64,000 bases of DNA, taken from an uncultured Prevotellaceae bacterium (GTDB taxonomy: Bacteria; Bacteroidota; Bacteroidia; Bacteroidales; Muribaculaceae). The translations under genes and the position numbers were made by a program. Positions 35,401 to 41,780 of this stretch are shown piece after piece. The stretch's first letter is position 1, and the number at the start of each line of letters is the position of its first letter. The DNA lies in the NCBI GenBank assembly GCA_946406035.1, contig CAMJJG010000002.1, positions 49,633 to 113,632 on the forward strand, in the 5' to 3' direction. Below the pieces are notes generated by a model that saw only the letters and a list, made by a program, of their open reading frames with translations, was not told where the DNA came from and searched no databases.

Positions 35401-35952
35401 GAACTGGCCTCGCAAGGAATCCCTTAATGCATCTGCAACAGATGAAGCACTTCTTTCATCATCGTCTTTGGAATTCTTAATGCCAAGATAAAAATCTGTG
35501 TGATTCTTGTGTCCGTCAACGATAAGGAAAACCGATGCGTTGCAATAAGTCATGGCACTGACGACGCTGACGAATTTGTCTGTAGCATATTCATCTTTCT
35601 CATAAACCATCTTATTAATCTTGAAGATGCGGATATTCTCGTCATCCTCATCATCGAGAACAGGCACTACATCCAGATTCCTTAGTTTCGTGAGATAGTG
35701 TTTCATCACAATGTCATCAACCAGATTCAAGGCACCTAATGATTGAGCCTGATACGTATCCAATTCCATCTGGTGAGCATTGGCCTGTTGGAGCAAATCA
35801 ACCTGAATCTGTTGTGGTGCGGGTTGTGGTGCCAATGACTGTTCTTGATGTTGTTCCTCTATTTCGGGTTCCAACACTTCTTCTGGTTCTGAACTATGGT
35901 TCCCGTTGGAGAGAATCTCCATGTTCTTGTCATCATCATATATCGAACTCAT
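32479..35952 (-). CDS. HerA/FtsK-superfamily ATPase with central glycine-rich membrane insert
   Basis: A 1,157-residue protein. Residues 1-290 form a Gln/Glu-rich start and an unknown alpha/beta region. Residues 300-345 are Thr/Ser/His-rich (THTEGVSDAHTEGKSHTTG). Residues 357-392 are a hydrophobic glycine-zipper segment (LMIAGFVLGGPVGIGMMAAG) that could form a membrane hairpin, followed by another Ser/Thr-rich stretch. The motor domain then shows Walker A GSTGCGKSN (638-646), Walker B ITVLEEAH (864-871) and VDQSPGAVD (913-921), matching the HerA/DUF87 branch of DNA- and protein-pumping ATPases. It overlaps both neighbours by four bases. It is probably the motor of this system; the cargo could be DNA or the downstream proteins. 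Confidence 0.8.
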   Translation of the reverse strand: MSSIYDDDKNMEILSNGNHSSEPEEVLEPEIEEQHQEQSLAPQPAPQQIQVDLLQQANAHQMELDTYQAQSLGALNLVDDIVMKHYLTKLRNLDVVPVLDDEDDENIRIFKINKMVYEKDEYATDKFVSVVSAMTYCNASVFLIVDGHKNHTDFYLGIKNSKDDDERSASSVADALRDSLRGQFPGIELQDFSIQGVNATAKPHDELLKGRIQKAISISSCVGIPSYKNSKGEYTNDNFIQGIEKFATAMQGKDYTAIILASNTMPEEIAAIRAGYESIYSEISAMATKQLAYSTNESLSNAYSRTKGISNTLTYTHTEGVSDAHTEGKSHTTGTTKTHTETKGESKENFWGKAGKLAQPLMIAGFVLGGPVGIGMMAAGGAAAIGGAVGAKTKNKSTSDSVAENESDTTNSSDTHTTNSSDSEAKGRTESFNEQNGTTSQVGASKNFTITLQDKHIQEVQKRIEKQLERLEVCESTGLWSTGAYFLSYGQDRATAEVGAAIFRSIMQGEQSGVEFSAVNSWQDNDDQFADIISSVGTLTHPTFKYNSPVLMSETQLLATSMLSSKEVAMLMGLPRKSVPGFPVVEHVSLGKEVVLTSGILANYGIELGCIVDQGMPYEENKVFLDTKSLTQHTFITGSTGCGKSNTVYYLLDQIRKNNPDLKFLIVEPAKGEYKDVFGEIANVYGTNPMVTDLLRINPFRFPEGVHVLEHIDRLIEIFNVCWPMYAAMPAVLKEAILNAYEDCGWNLYTSVNKYSNELFPTFADLQNSLVLVISNSAYSEEVKSNYQGSLVTRVKSLNNGICKQIFCHNELGDKTLFDGNVIIDLSRIGSQETKSLIMGILVMRLSEYRANSSIKHNSSLRHITVLEEAHNILKRTSQEQSMESANVAGKSVEMISNAIAEMRTYGEGFVIVDQSPGAVDISAIRNTNTKIIMRLPETTDREVAGKASAMKDNQVDEIAKLATGVAVVYQNNWEEPVLCKIGKYDGKETPFTFHPDDGLNSDNDPKLTLEILKLLLMGRTKSKITPKPNIDFISSNLSNSAMATVLKIAVFNAVEEFKLTHQLKLWQNNHFVELGWLVTEILGLRSEVNKVVGTLKSFESVTSKLYEMISSAVKGLPQPLLLPASHCLMRDHATQGKDSQKQVFSAWYKSIKNHVR

Positions 35953-36575
35953 TTCTTCAAGTCTTTATAGATCAAACAGCCTCCAATAATAACTCCAGCC
36001 GCACCAACTGATGCTAATACGGATGCTAGTACTATCTTAGCAGCAGCTGGCGCGATACAGAATCCGAGAGCAGTGATAGCCGCACTACCTGCTGCAATAC
36101 CAACATATGCAGGATTGGGAGACGATGTGCTTTCGTTCTTTGTGTTTGCATTTGACTTTTCTCTGTTGGTATTTCTGTTTTGATCGCGTTCATTCAAGGG
36201 TGGCTGCGGAATCTGAGGTTGTCTTTGAGTCGGAGCCTTAGGTTTTTTCGGCTCAGTTTTTTCTAATATCTCGGCTTTAGCCTTTAGAACAACTTTTGCA
36301 ACTTTCTCATAGTATTCTAACCTCTCTTTTGAGAAATTATAGTTCAGCTCACTCTTTACATGCGAAAGATAATTTTTATCCCAAGCTGACTCATCGGCGG
36401 TGCCAATGTCTTTGCCATCATAATCCTCATAGAGATTTGGCAACTTAGATGAGGCATAATCCAACATTTCGTGAAAACAATCGCCTCTGGGATCTAACAT
36501 TAACTCATTAGCGATCATCAAACGGACGGTGATCATATCACCACTATCAACTGTATTTTTGAATTTCGTTGTCAT
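35949..36575 (-). CDS. Unknown protein with C-terminal membrane hairpin
   Basis: A 208-residue protein. The N-terminal 100 residues are helical and polar (MTTKFKNTVDSGDMITVRLM), then a Pro/Gln/Asn-rich linker, then two hydrophobic segments (YVGIAAGSAAITALGFCIA and IVLASVLASVGAAGVIIGG) ending in a short positive tail. The Gly/Ala-rich hairpin resembles that of the ATPase encoded next to it, so both may insert in the same membrane. It overlaps the ATPase start by four bases and follows the large GTPase by three. I recognise no family. Confidence 0.65.
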   Translation of the reverse strand: MTTKFKNTVDSGDMITVRLMIANELMLDPRGDCFHEMLDYASSKLPNLYEDYDGKDIGTADESAWDKNYLSHVKSELNYNFSKERLEYYEKVAKVVLKAKAEILEKTEPKKPKAPTQRQPQIPQPPLNERDQNRNTNREKSNANTKNESTSSPNPAYVGIAAGSAAITALGFCIAPAAAKIVLASVLASVGAAGVIIGGCLIYKDLKK

Positions 36576-36578
36576 AGT

Positions 36579-38864
36579 TTAAAAATTTATGATGTTATTA
36601 ACTCGTTTCTGTATTCCGTTCATCCACTTTAGATTAGCTTCCTTTTCAGCAATCTCAGACGCTTTCAACATTTCTTCTGTTTCTGTTCTGGATAGTTCTT
36701 TAAGTTTGTTGTCAAGAATAGTATTGATTTCCTTGAGATTGTCACTGAGGTAGTTGTTTAAGCGTTCCATCTCCCCATTAAGGTGGGACAAAGCAGACTT
36801 TTCAATGTTAACGAGAGAGTTTTGAATTGGCGTCAAGTAATCATCTGCTACCTTCTGCATAAGAACATAATCTTCTCTCTCGTATTTGGCCACTTTCTCT
36901 TGATAAGTGCGAGTCTCATAATGATCCCCCTCATTAAACCATGTCCATGGTTTGTACCACTTTCTCGTACTTTCGACAAATACGCGTTTCTGTTTAGTCA
37001 CATAATAGCTTTTATCAATCATCTTGGTTTCTGTTGCAGAATTGATTATTGATCCAAGGTCGGCCAGTTTGCTGGATACAAGTTGAGCAGGGTTGAATGT
37101 CAAGCCCTTAGAGTCTATGTTTATATTCAACTCACTCAAATACTTCTTGTACTCCTCAATCGTCTTACTCACCTTGTTTTTATACGCCGTATCAAGTATT
37201 TTTTGAATTTCAATCTTGATCTGAATAGGCAGAGATTCAGCTTGCTGTTGTAAATCGCGAGCTTTTGCTAAAGCCTCATTCTTTTTGATTTTTTGAGATG
37301 AACTATACTGCATCAATATCTTGTCAATAATAGCATAAGTTGATTTAATATAGTTCCGAATTTTTTCTTCAGCGTCTGCCATATCAACCTTGTCTAAGTT
37401 GACTTTTTGGGCCATCTTAGCAGATTCTATGTTTGTTCGGATCTTAACTATCTGCTTGTCCAATTGGGCCTTCTTGTTCTTGTCTTTCCTGATATCCTCC
37501 TCGAGTTTTGCTACAGCAGCTAATTCGTCAAGCGTTGAGTTAAAGGCATCAACCAAATCACGAACTTTAGTAGCTCGGGCGTACTTATTGACATACATAC
37601 TGATTGCTTGCTCAATGGACACTATGCCAGAATGTATTTCAACATTACTTGATTCTGGCTTAATTGAGAGCAACTTGTCAATTTTATGGTGAACACTCTG
37701 GGGTAAGTGATTAAAATTATAATATTGCTCATAACACATTACTGAATATTTCTTTGACTTTCTTTCAAATGCCCATAACTCGTCGGCTTCAGGGTCATCT
37801 GTTCTATATTGAAGAGTGGGGAGTGAAGCTGCAGGGAACACATTGGGATCATAAATGCCCCGTTCTTTTAGTCCTTCCACTGCATTATTGAGAGCGTTTT
37901 GAATACATGTCATCCCTTCATCATCCTCACTTGGTTTAAAGTCATCCATACGATTGACTACAAACAGAAATCTATCACGAGACTTCTTGCCTCCTTCTTT
38001 CATTTGGTCACACACGTAGTCAAGGAATATTTTTTCGTCATTGATGCCTAATTGAGCGCCATTCATCACATAAAGTACAAGAGATTTGTCTGAATTGGCA
38101 ATCATTTGATAGGTCATTTCTTCGTGGTGTTTATTCCTTGAGTTATTGGGTCCCGGAGTGTCAACCAACACGAGGCGCATACCAGTAGATTTAACAAAAG
38201 GTATATTACCTCGAAGTTCAACCATGGTCACCTTCGGGTCGCTGTTAAGCATTTTCATATCCTTTAATGTGACCTTGTCAAATGAGTGTAGTTTTTGCCC
38301 ATCTAGACCAAATGCTACAGCTGAGAAATCATCTTGATCAGTGTCAACGATTTTTACAATTGTAGCCGTTGTGGCCTCATTTGCAGCAGGCATCAGCTTT
38401 CTTCCCAATAAAGCATTGATTAATGTTGATTTGCCAGAACTCATTGTGGCAACGACATTGACTTCGAATAGGGCATTTTTTGCTTTTTCAAAGGCATGGA
38501 TAATTTTTTTATCTTTAAGTTCTTTTACTGGTCCAGCTTGAATGTCCTTAAAGATTTTGGTGATTTCTGCTTCAACATCAGCATTATCTGCTTTTTTGTT
38601 CAGACGGCATTCCGCTTTTACTTTGTCTTTAACGGCATCAAAAGCCATTTCAACATCTTCAAAGTCAGCCTGTGTACCGGTGAATTCAATTGTGATGTTT
38701 TGATCGCCATATTCTTTAAGAAGAATATCAGGGATTTGTTCTATCCATTCCTGAAGTCGCTTGTTGCCGACATTCAAGGAACTATTCTTTTTCGGATGCT
38801 TGCCATCAACTGTAATTTCAGTTGTCAGCAAATAAGGATTGTACTTGATTGAAACTTTCTTCAT
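36579..38864 (-). CDS. Dynamin-like GTPase, large
   Basis: A 761-residue bacterial dynamin-like protein. An N-terminal domain of 130 residues precedes the GTPase: G1 ATMSSGKS (139-146), G2 within ATTATIV, G3 DTPG (235-238) and G4 NRMD (304-307). Long helices follow, with a coiled-coil stretch (EEDIRKDKNKKAQLDKQIVK) and, after residue 600, an aromatic/basic patch KWYKPWTWFNEGDHY that could be the membrane-binding paddle. Dynamin-like proteins bend, fuse or tether membranes using GTP. It overlaps the smaller GTPase gene by four bases. Confidence 0.85.
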   Translation of the reverse strand: MKKVSIKYNPYLLTTEITVDGKHPKKNSSLNVGNKRLQEWIEQIPDILLKEYGDQNITIEFTGTQADFEDVEMAFDAVKDKVKAECRLNKKADNADVEAEITKIFKDIQAGPVKELKDKKIIHAFEKAKNALFEVNVVATMSSGKSTLINALLGRKLMPAANEATTATIVKIVDTDQDDFSAVAFGLDGQKLHSFDKVTLKDMKMLNSDPKVTMVELRGNIPFVKSTGMRLVLVDTPGPNNSRNKHHEEMTYQMIANSDKSLVLYVMNGAQLGINDEKIFLDYVCDQMKEGGKKSRDRFLFVVNRMDDFKPSEDDEGMTCIQNALNNAVEGLKERGIYDPNVFPAASLPTLQYRTDDPEADELWAFERKSKKYSVMCYEQYYNFNHLPQSVHHKIDKLLSIKPESSNVEIHSGIVSIEQAISMYVNKYARATKVRDLVDAFNSTLDELAAVAKLEEDIRKDKNKKAQLDKQIVKIRTNIESAKMAQKVNLDKVDMADAEEKIRNYIKSTYAIIDKILMQYSSSQKIKKNEALAKARDLQQQAESLPIQIKIEIQKILDTAYKNKVSKTIEEYKKYLSELNINIDSKGLTFNPAQLVSSKLADLGSIINSATETKMIDKSYYVTKQKRVFVESTRKWYKPWTWFNEGDHYETRTYQEKVAKYEREDYVLMQKVADDYLTPIQNSLVNIEKSALSHLNGEMERLNNYLSDNLKEINTILDNKLKELSRTETEEMLKASEIAEKEANLKWMNGIQKRVNNIINF

Positions 38865-40150
38865 AAATGCAGTATATTATTAATGATTGTTTCTAATTGA
38901 TGGATGCCAGTAGCATCTAACGGATTTGTGGATTCAGCCTCACTAATATAAGCTTGAAGATCAAAATAATTTCTGCTGAATTTGATTGAAAGTTGATCAT
39001 ACTCAAAACGATCGTCATCATTCAATGTGTTTTTTCCCAGTTTAAAAAATAGTGATGCCTTGGCCGAGACAGGAACTATTATGGGATTGCTGAACTTCAT
39101 ACGTTTTAGATGGGACTTGAAATCTCCTATTATCTTTTTTATGGAATCTTCAGATTCTTTCATTCGATCCAACTGATTGATGGCAAAAAAAATAGGCTTC
39201 TGTGTATTTAGATGGATGTAGTTCAGAAGTATTTCTTCATCAGTCGTTCCCATGTATCGGCCATCAGCAACATAGAGTATAGCGTCATAGTGATTTGATT
39301 TGATAAAATCTTCCGTAGTTTTGCGATGCTCGGGATGATCAACATTGTTGTATCCCGGGGTGTCGATTACGCAGATTGCACGATCATTCAGTGATGAATT
39401 AAAACGTAAAGACGCACTAGTAAAATCATCGCTACTGGTCGATTCAATCTCAGGGTGAAATGAGGACTGATTACTATGCGTGATAATACCTTCTTTGTTA
39501 TATCTATTATTGTACAGCATACATATTCTGCTGGTGCATACTGTGGTCTTAGTCCGATTCAAGCGATAACCCACAAGAGCATTGATCAGAGTGGATTTGC
39601 CAGCGCTCATATTGGCAACAACCAAAAGTTTCTTGGGTTTTCTATTTGCCCAATGATTGTTAGCCAATCTATGTTTGAAAAGGGCCCGCGGTATTCTCTT
39701 ACATTCGGTCTCACTTAAAAAGACACTATCTACATCTTTTGAAGCTTTCTTGGCAAAATAGGGGACAATGTCTTGAAAATAGGCCGCCAGTTTTTTTAAC
39801 TGTGATGCATTATATTTTTCTGTTAAATAATAACAGTCGAAGAAAAACTCATATTTCAGTCGAAGAAGTTTCCACTTAACACGAAACAACGAGAGGGCTG
39901 ATTTGATTGCACTCTTGTCAGACTTATATGATGAACTGTGACAGTCACCGGATATCGAAAATGCCCACTGCTCAAACAAAAGACGCATAAATCCATCGCC
40001 TTTAGCCACATCATAAAGCGCTGCACCCAACCCATCAAGATAATGTGTAATGATGGGCTGAGGTAGAGAGCTGACAGGGTGGTTATCAATTCGATAAATG
40101 TACCCCAATCGCTTTTCTACTTCAGATTGGTCAAGATGAGAGCTACTCAT
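38861..40150 (-). CDS. Dynamin-like GTPase, small
   Basis: A 429-residue protein with its GTPase domain in the second half: G1 ANMSAGKS (179-186), G3 DTPG (263-266) and G4 NQLD (325-328). The first 170 residues are helical with an aromatic-rich stretch (LKYEFFFDCYYLTEKY) and no family I know. It lacks the long stalk of its larger neighbour. Pairs of unequal dynamin-like GTPases coded side by side are known in bacteria and can act as hetero-oligomers. Its stop overlaps the next start by four bases, so the two are probably made in fixed ratio. Confidence 0.82.
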   Translation of the reverse strand: MSSSHLDQSEVEKRLGYIYRIDNHPVSSLPQPIITHYLDGLGAALYDVAKGDGFMRLLFEQWAFSISGDCHSSSYKSDKSAIKSALSLFRVKWKLLRLKYEFFFDCYYLTEKYNASQLKKLAAYFQDIVPYFAKKASKDVDSVFLSETECKRIPRALFKHRLANNHWANRKPKKLLVVANMSAGKSTLINALVGYRLNRTKTTVCTSRICMLYNNRYNKEGIITHSNQSSFHPEIESTSSDDFTSASLRFNSSLNDRAICVIDTPGYNNVDHPEHRKTTEDFIKSNHYDAILYVADGRYMGTTDEEILLNYIHLNTQKPIFFAINQLDRMKESEDSIKKIIGDFKSHLKRMKFSNPIIVPVSAKASLFFKLGKNTLNDDDRFEYDQLSIKFSRNYFDLQAYISEAESTNPLDATGIHQLETIINNILHL

Positions 40151-40193
40151 AAACGAGGCGCTTCAAGCTATAGAAGAGAGTTCAAGTTAGAAG

Positions 40194-40364
40194 CTATTTT
40201 TCGCTTTGTTTCTTGAGGGCTTCCTTAACGTCTTCCTTGATGGCATTGACCACATCCTTGCCGTCTTGAGCTGTCTCGGCTAAACTTTTGATTCTTTTAA
40301 CCGGACTTTCCATGCTATCACGTTCTAATTGTTCCTTGATCACCTTTTTTGTTTTGTCTAACAT
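40194..40364 (-). CDS. Small charged helical protein, first gene of the island operon
   Basis: From ATG 40364 it encodes 56 residues (MLDKTKKVIKEQLERDSMES onward), almost all polar and helix-forming, with no signal peptide. An ATG at 40403 would add 13 residues of unlike composition. The next gene starts 43 bases later. It might be an adaptor or regulator for the operon. The function is unknown, and such a short frame could be spurious. Confidence 0.45.
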   Translation of the reverse strand: MLDKTKKVIKEQLERDSMESPVKRIKSLAETAQDGKDVVNAIKEDVKEALKKQSEK

Positions 40365-40568
40365 AGGTCTTAGTCTTGTTGTCTGCCGACGGCTCCCGAG
40401 CATCGACGGATAGGTATTAAGTATTATGTCATGGGCATAAAAAAGAAGCGCGGGAGTCTGTACTTGTTACTGTTTGTAGCGTCAAGTAAGCGCCTTTTCT
40501 TATGTCGTGTGTTCCCTGCCATGCACCCACTAGCATCAGTGATGCGGACTTCTGACAAAGAACAACCG

Positions 40569-40576
40569 CAAATATA
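40569..40576 (-). promoter_or_regulatory. Candidate -7 box for the island operon
   Basis: TATATTTG on the minus strand fits the -7 consensus in the otherwise gene-free gap 40404-40733. It would give a leader of about 200 bases before 40364. The -33 region is unclear. Local A+T richness makes chance matches more likely. Confidence 0.35.
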
Positions 40577-40733
40577 CACATTTTTCAATTACAATGTCCA
40601 TTTTCGTAGCATATTTTTATCCGAAGGCTTCAAATCACTTAATTATGCTACAATTGGGCCGCAAAAAAGAACCAAACTGTTTTTGCGAGGATTTGTATTA
40701 TACTTGTTGGGATTTATGCAAGTGAAAAAGAAA

Positions 40734-40748
40734 AATGTTTTAGTAAAA
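40734..40748 (+). repeat. Right arm-type repeat
   Basis: AATGTTTTAGTAAAA, identical over 15 bases to 30189-30203 near the left end and in the same orientation. Confidence 0.45.
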
Positions 40749-40790
40749 TAAAAAATTAAGACGCCGTATATATTTGATATACAGCGCCTT
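40748..40790 (-). terminator. Rho-independent terminator of tRNA-Leu
   Basis: On the minus strand AAGGCGCTGTATAT pairs with ATATATACGGCGTCTT (one or two wobble pairs) and is followed by AATTTTTT. It begins 12 bases after the tRNA 3' end. Confidence 0.75.
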
Positions 40791-40816
40791 AAGTGCTTAC
40801 TTGGTACCCAGAGCCG
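40782..40816 (+). repeat. Right attachment-like site in the tRNA-Leu 3' end
   Basis: Core GTACCCAGAGCCG (40804-40816) inside the tRNA acceptor/T-arm strand and flank CAGCGCCTTA (40782-40791) in the terminator stem; both are repeated at 30026-30061. Confidence 0.65.
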
Positions 40817-40888
40817 GGGTCGAACCGGCACGGGTGTTACCCCATTGGTGTTTGAGACCAACGCGTCTACCGATTCCGCCATCTGGGC
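40802..40888 (-). tRNA. tRNA-Leu(CAA)
   Basis: An 87-base gene on the minus strand from 40888 to 40802 with encoded CCA. The acceptor stem is GCCCAGA/TCTGGGT, making the first pair G1-U72, which is unusual. The anticodon arm TTGGT-CTCAAAC-ACCAA has anticodon CAA (reads UUG). A long variable arm (class II) and a T-arm GCCGG-TTCGACC-CCGGC complete it. Its 3' end borders the island. Confidence 0.95.
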
Positions 40889-40900
40889 GTTAAGCGGGTG

Positions 40901-40934
40901 CAAAGGTAAATGATTTTTTTGAATTAGCGTCAAA
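40901..40934 (-). promoter_or_regulatory. Promoter of tRNA-Leu
   Basis: TTTG (40931-40934), 22 bases, TACCTTTG (40901-40908), ending 12 bases before the mature tRNA 5' end. Confidence 0.6.
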
Positions 40935-41004
40935 AAATCGGATATTTTTTACTGACTTGGATGATTTTGAGGCTAATTGATATGGGTTATTGGGGTCACT
41001 TTAT

Positions 41005-41012
41005 TAATTTTG
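41005..41012 (+). promoter_or_regulatory. -7 box for tcdA
   Basis: TAATTTTG lies 22 bases before the ATG at 41035; the -33 element is not at ideal spacing. Confidence 0.45.
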
Positions 41013-41034
41013 CGGCCAAAAGAAGAGATTTGTA

Positions 41035-41769
41035 ATGGAAAATAATCATGTGGAGAATCCTTTTGCCCGGACTGAGCTGATGCTGGGAAGCGAGGCTATG
41101 GAGCGGTTGGCTCAGTGCCGTGTGGCGATATTTGGCATCGGCGGCGTGGGTGGATATGTGGTCGAGGCGCTGGCTCGTAGCGGCGTCGGGGCACTTGATC
41201 TGGTTGATGACGACACGGTGAGCGTGTCGAACATCAACCGCCAGATTTTTGCCCTTCACAGCACGATTGGCCGTGCCAAGGTTGATGTCGCTGCTGAGCG
41301 GGTGCGTGACATCAATCCGAGGTGCAAGGTGACGGTTCACAGGATGTTTTACTTGCCTGAGAATGCCGATGAAATCGATCTTTCTTGTTTTGATTATGTG
41401 GTTGACAGTCTGGATACCATTACAGCCAAAATGGAGATTGCGCGGCGTTGCCTGAGGATGGGTGTGACGCACATCTGCTCGATGGGGGCGGCTTACAAGA
41501 TGGACCCGATGGCTTTTCGTGTGGCCGATTTTGACTCGACGCGCATCGACCCGCTGGCTCGGATGTTGCGCAAGCTGCTGCACCGCGAGGGCATTCACCA
41601 CTTCAAGTGCGTATATAGCGAGGAGGAACCGCGCTGGAATCCCGATGTGCCCGTGTATGTTGACGGCAAGAAACAGCCCGGCAGCAACGCGTTTGTTCCC
41701 GCTGCTGCCGGCTTGCTCATTGCCCGCGAAGTGATTGTGGACTTGACGCGGGGGCTGACTGCCTACTAA
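41035..41769 (+). CDS. tcdA: tRNA threonylcarbamoyladenosine dehydratase
   Basis: An E1-like enzyme that uses ATP to cyclise the t6A37 side chain of ANN-reading tRNAs into the oxazolone form ct6A. The 244-residue protein has the nucleotide loop FGIGGVGGYVVEALARSG (near 33-50), DLVDDDTVSVSNINRQ and the SMGAAYKMDP stretch typical of TcdA (formerly CsdL/YgdL) rather than of ThiF or MoeB. It stands alone, divergent from tRNA-Leu and convergent with the transglycosylase gene. Confidence 0.92.
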   Translation: MENNHVENPFARTELMLGSEAMERLAQCRVAIFGIGGVGGYVVEALARSGVGALDLVDDDTVSVSNINRQIFALHSTIGRAKVDVAAERVRDINPRCKVTVHRMFYLPENADEIDLSCFDYVVDSLDTITAKMEIARRCLRMGVTHICSMGAAYKMDPMAFRVADFDSTRIDPLARMLRKLLHREGIHHFKCVYSEEEPRWNPDVPVYVDGKKQPGSNAFVPAAAGLLIAREVIVDLTRGLTAY

Positions 41770-41780
41770 TGAATCTGCTG

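Larger units (their letters stand above)
30049..40816. mobile_element. AT-rich genomic island in tRNA-Leu with a nine-gene minus-strand operon
   Basis: About 10.8 kb between the two copies of the tRNA-Leu 3'-end core. It differs sharply from its surroundings: more A and T, codons ending in A/T, one gene orientation, and no relation to flanking housekeeping genes. A terminator-bearing fragment of the original tRNA end lies at the left, and the reconstituted tRNA at the right. No integrase, transposase or relaxase is present, so it is either a satellite mobilised in trans or a fixed, decayed element. The cargo is a membrane-associated GTPase/ATPase/effector operon. Confidence 0.65.

Noticed and set aside
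40431..40751. Plus-strand frame in the gap between the island operon and tRNA-Leu
   Set aside because: It runs through the tRNA terminator and arm repeat and has no recognised product.
30049..40816. Prophage or conjugative element
   Set aside because: No capsid, portal, relaxase or type IV secretion genes; the HerA-type ATPase alone is not enough.
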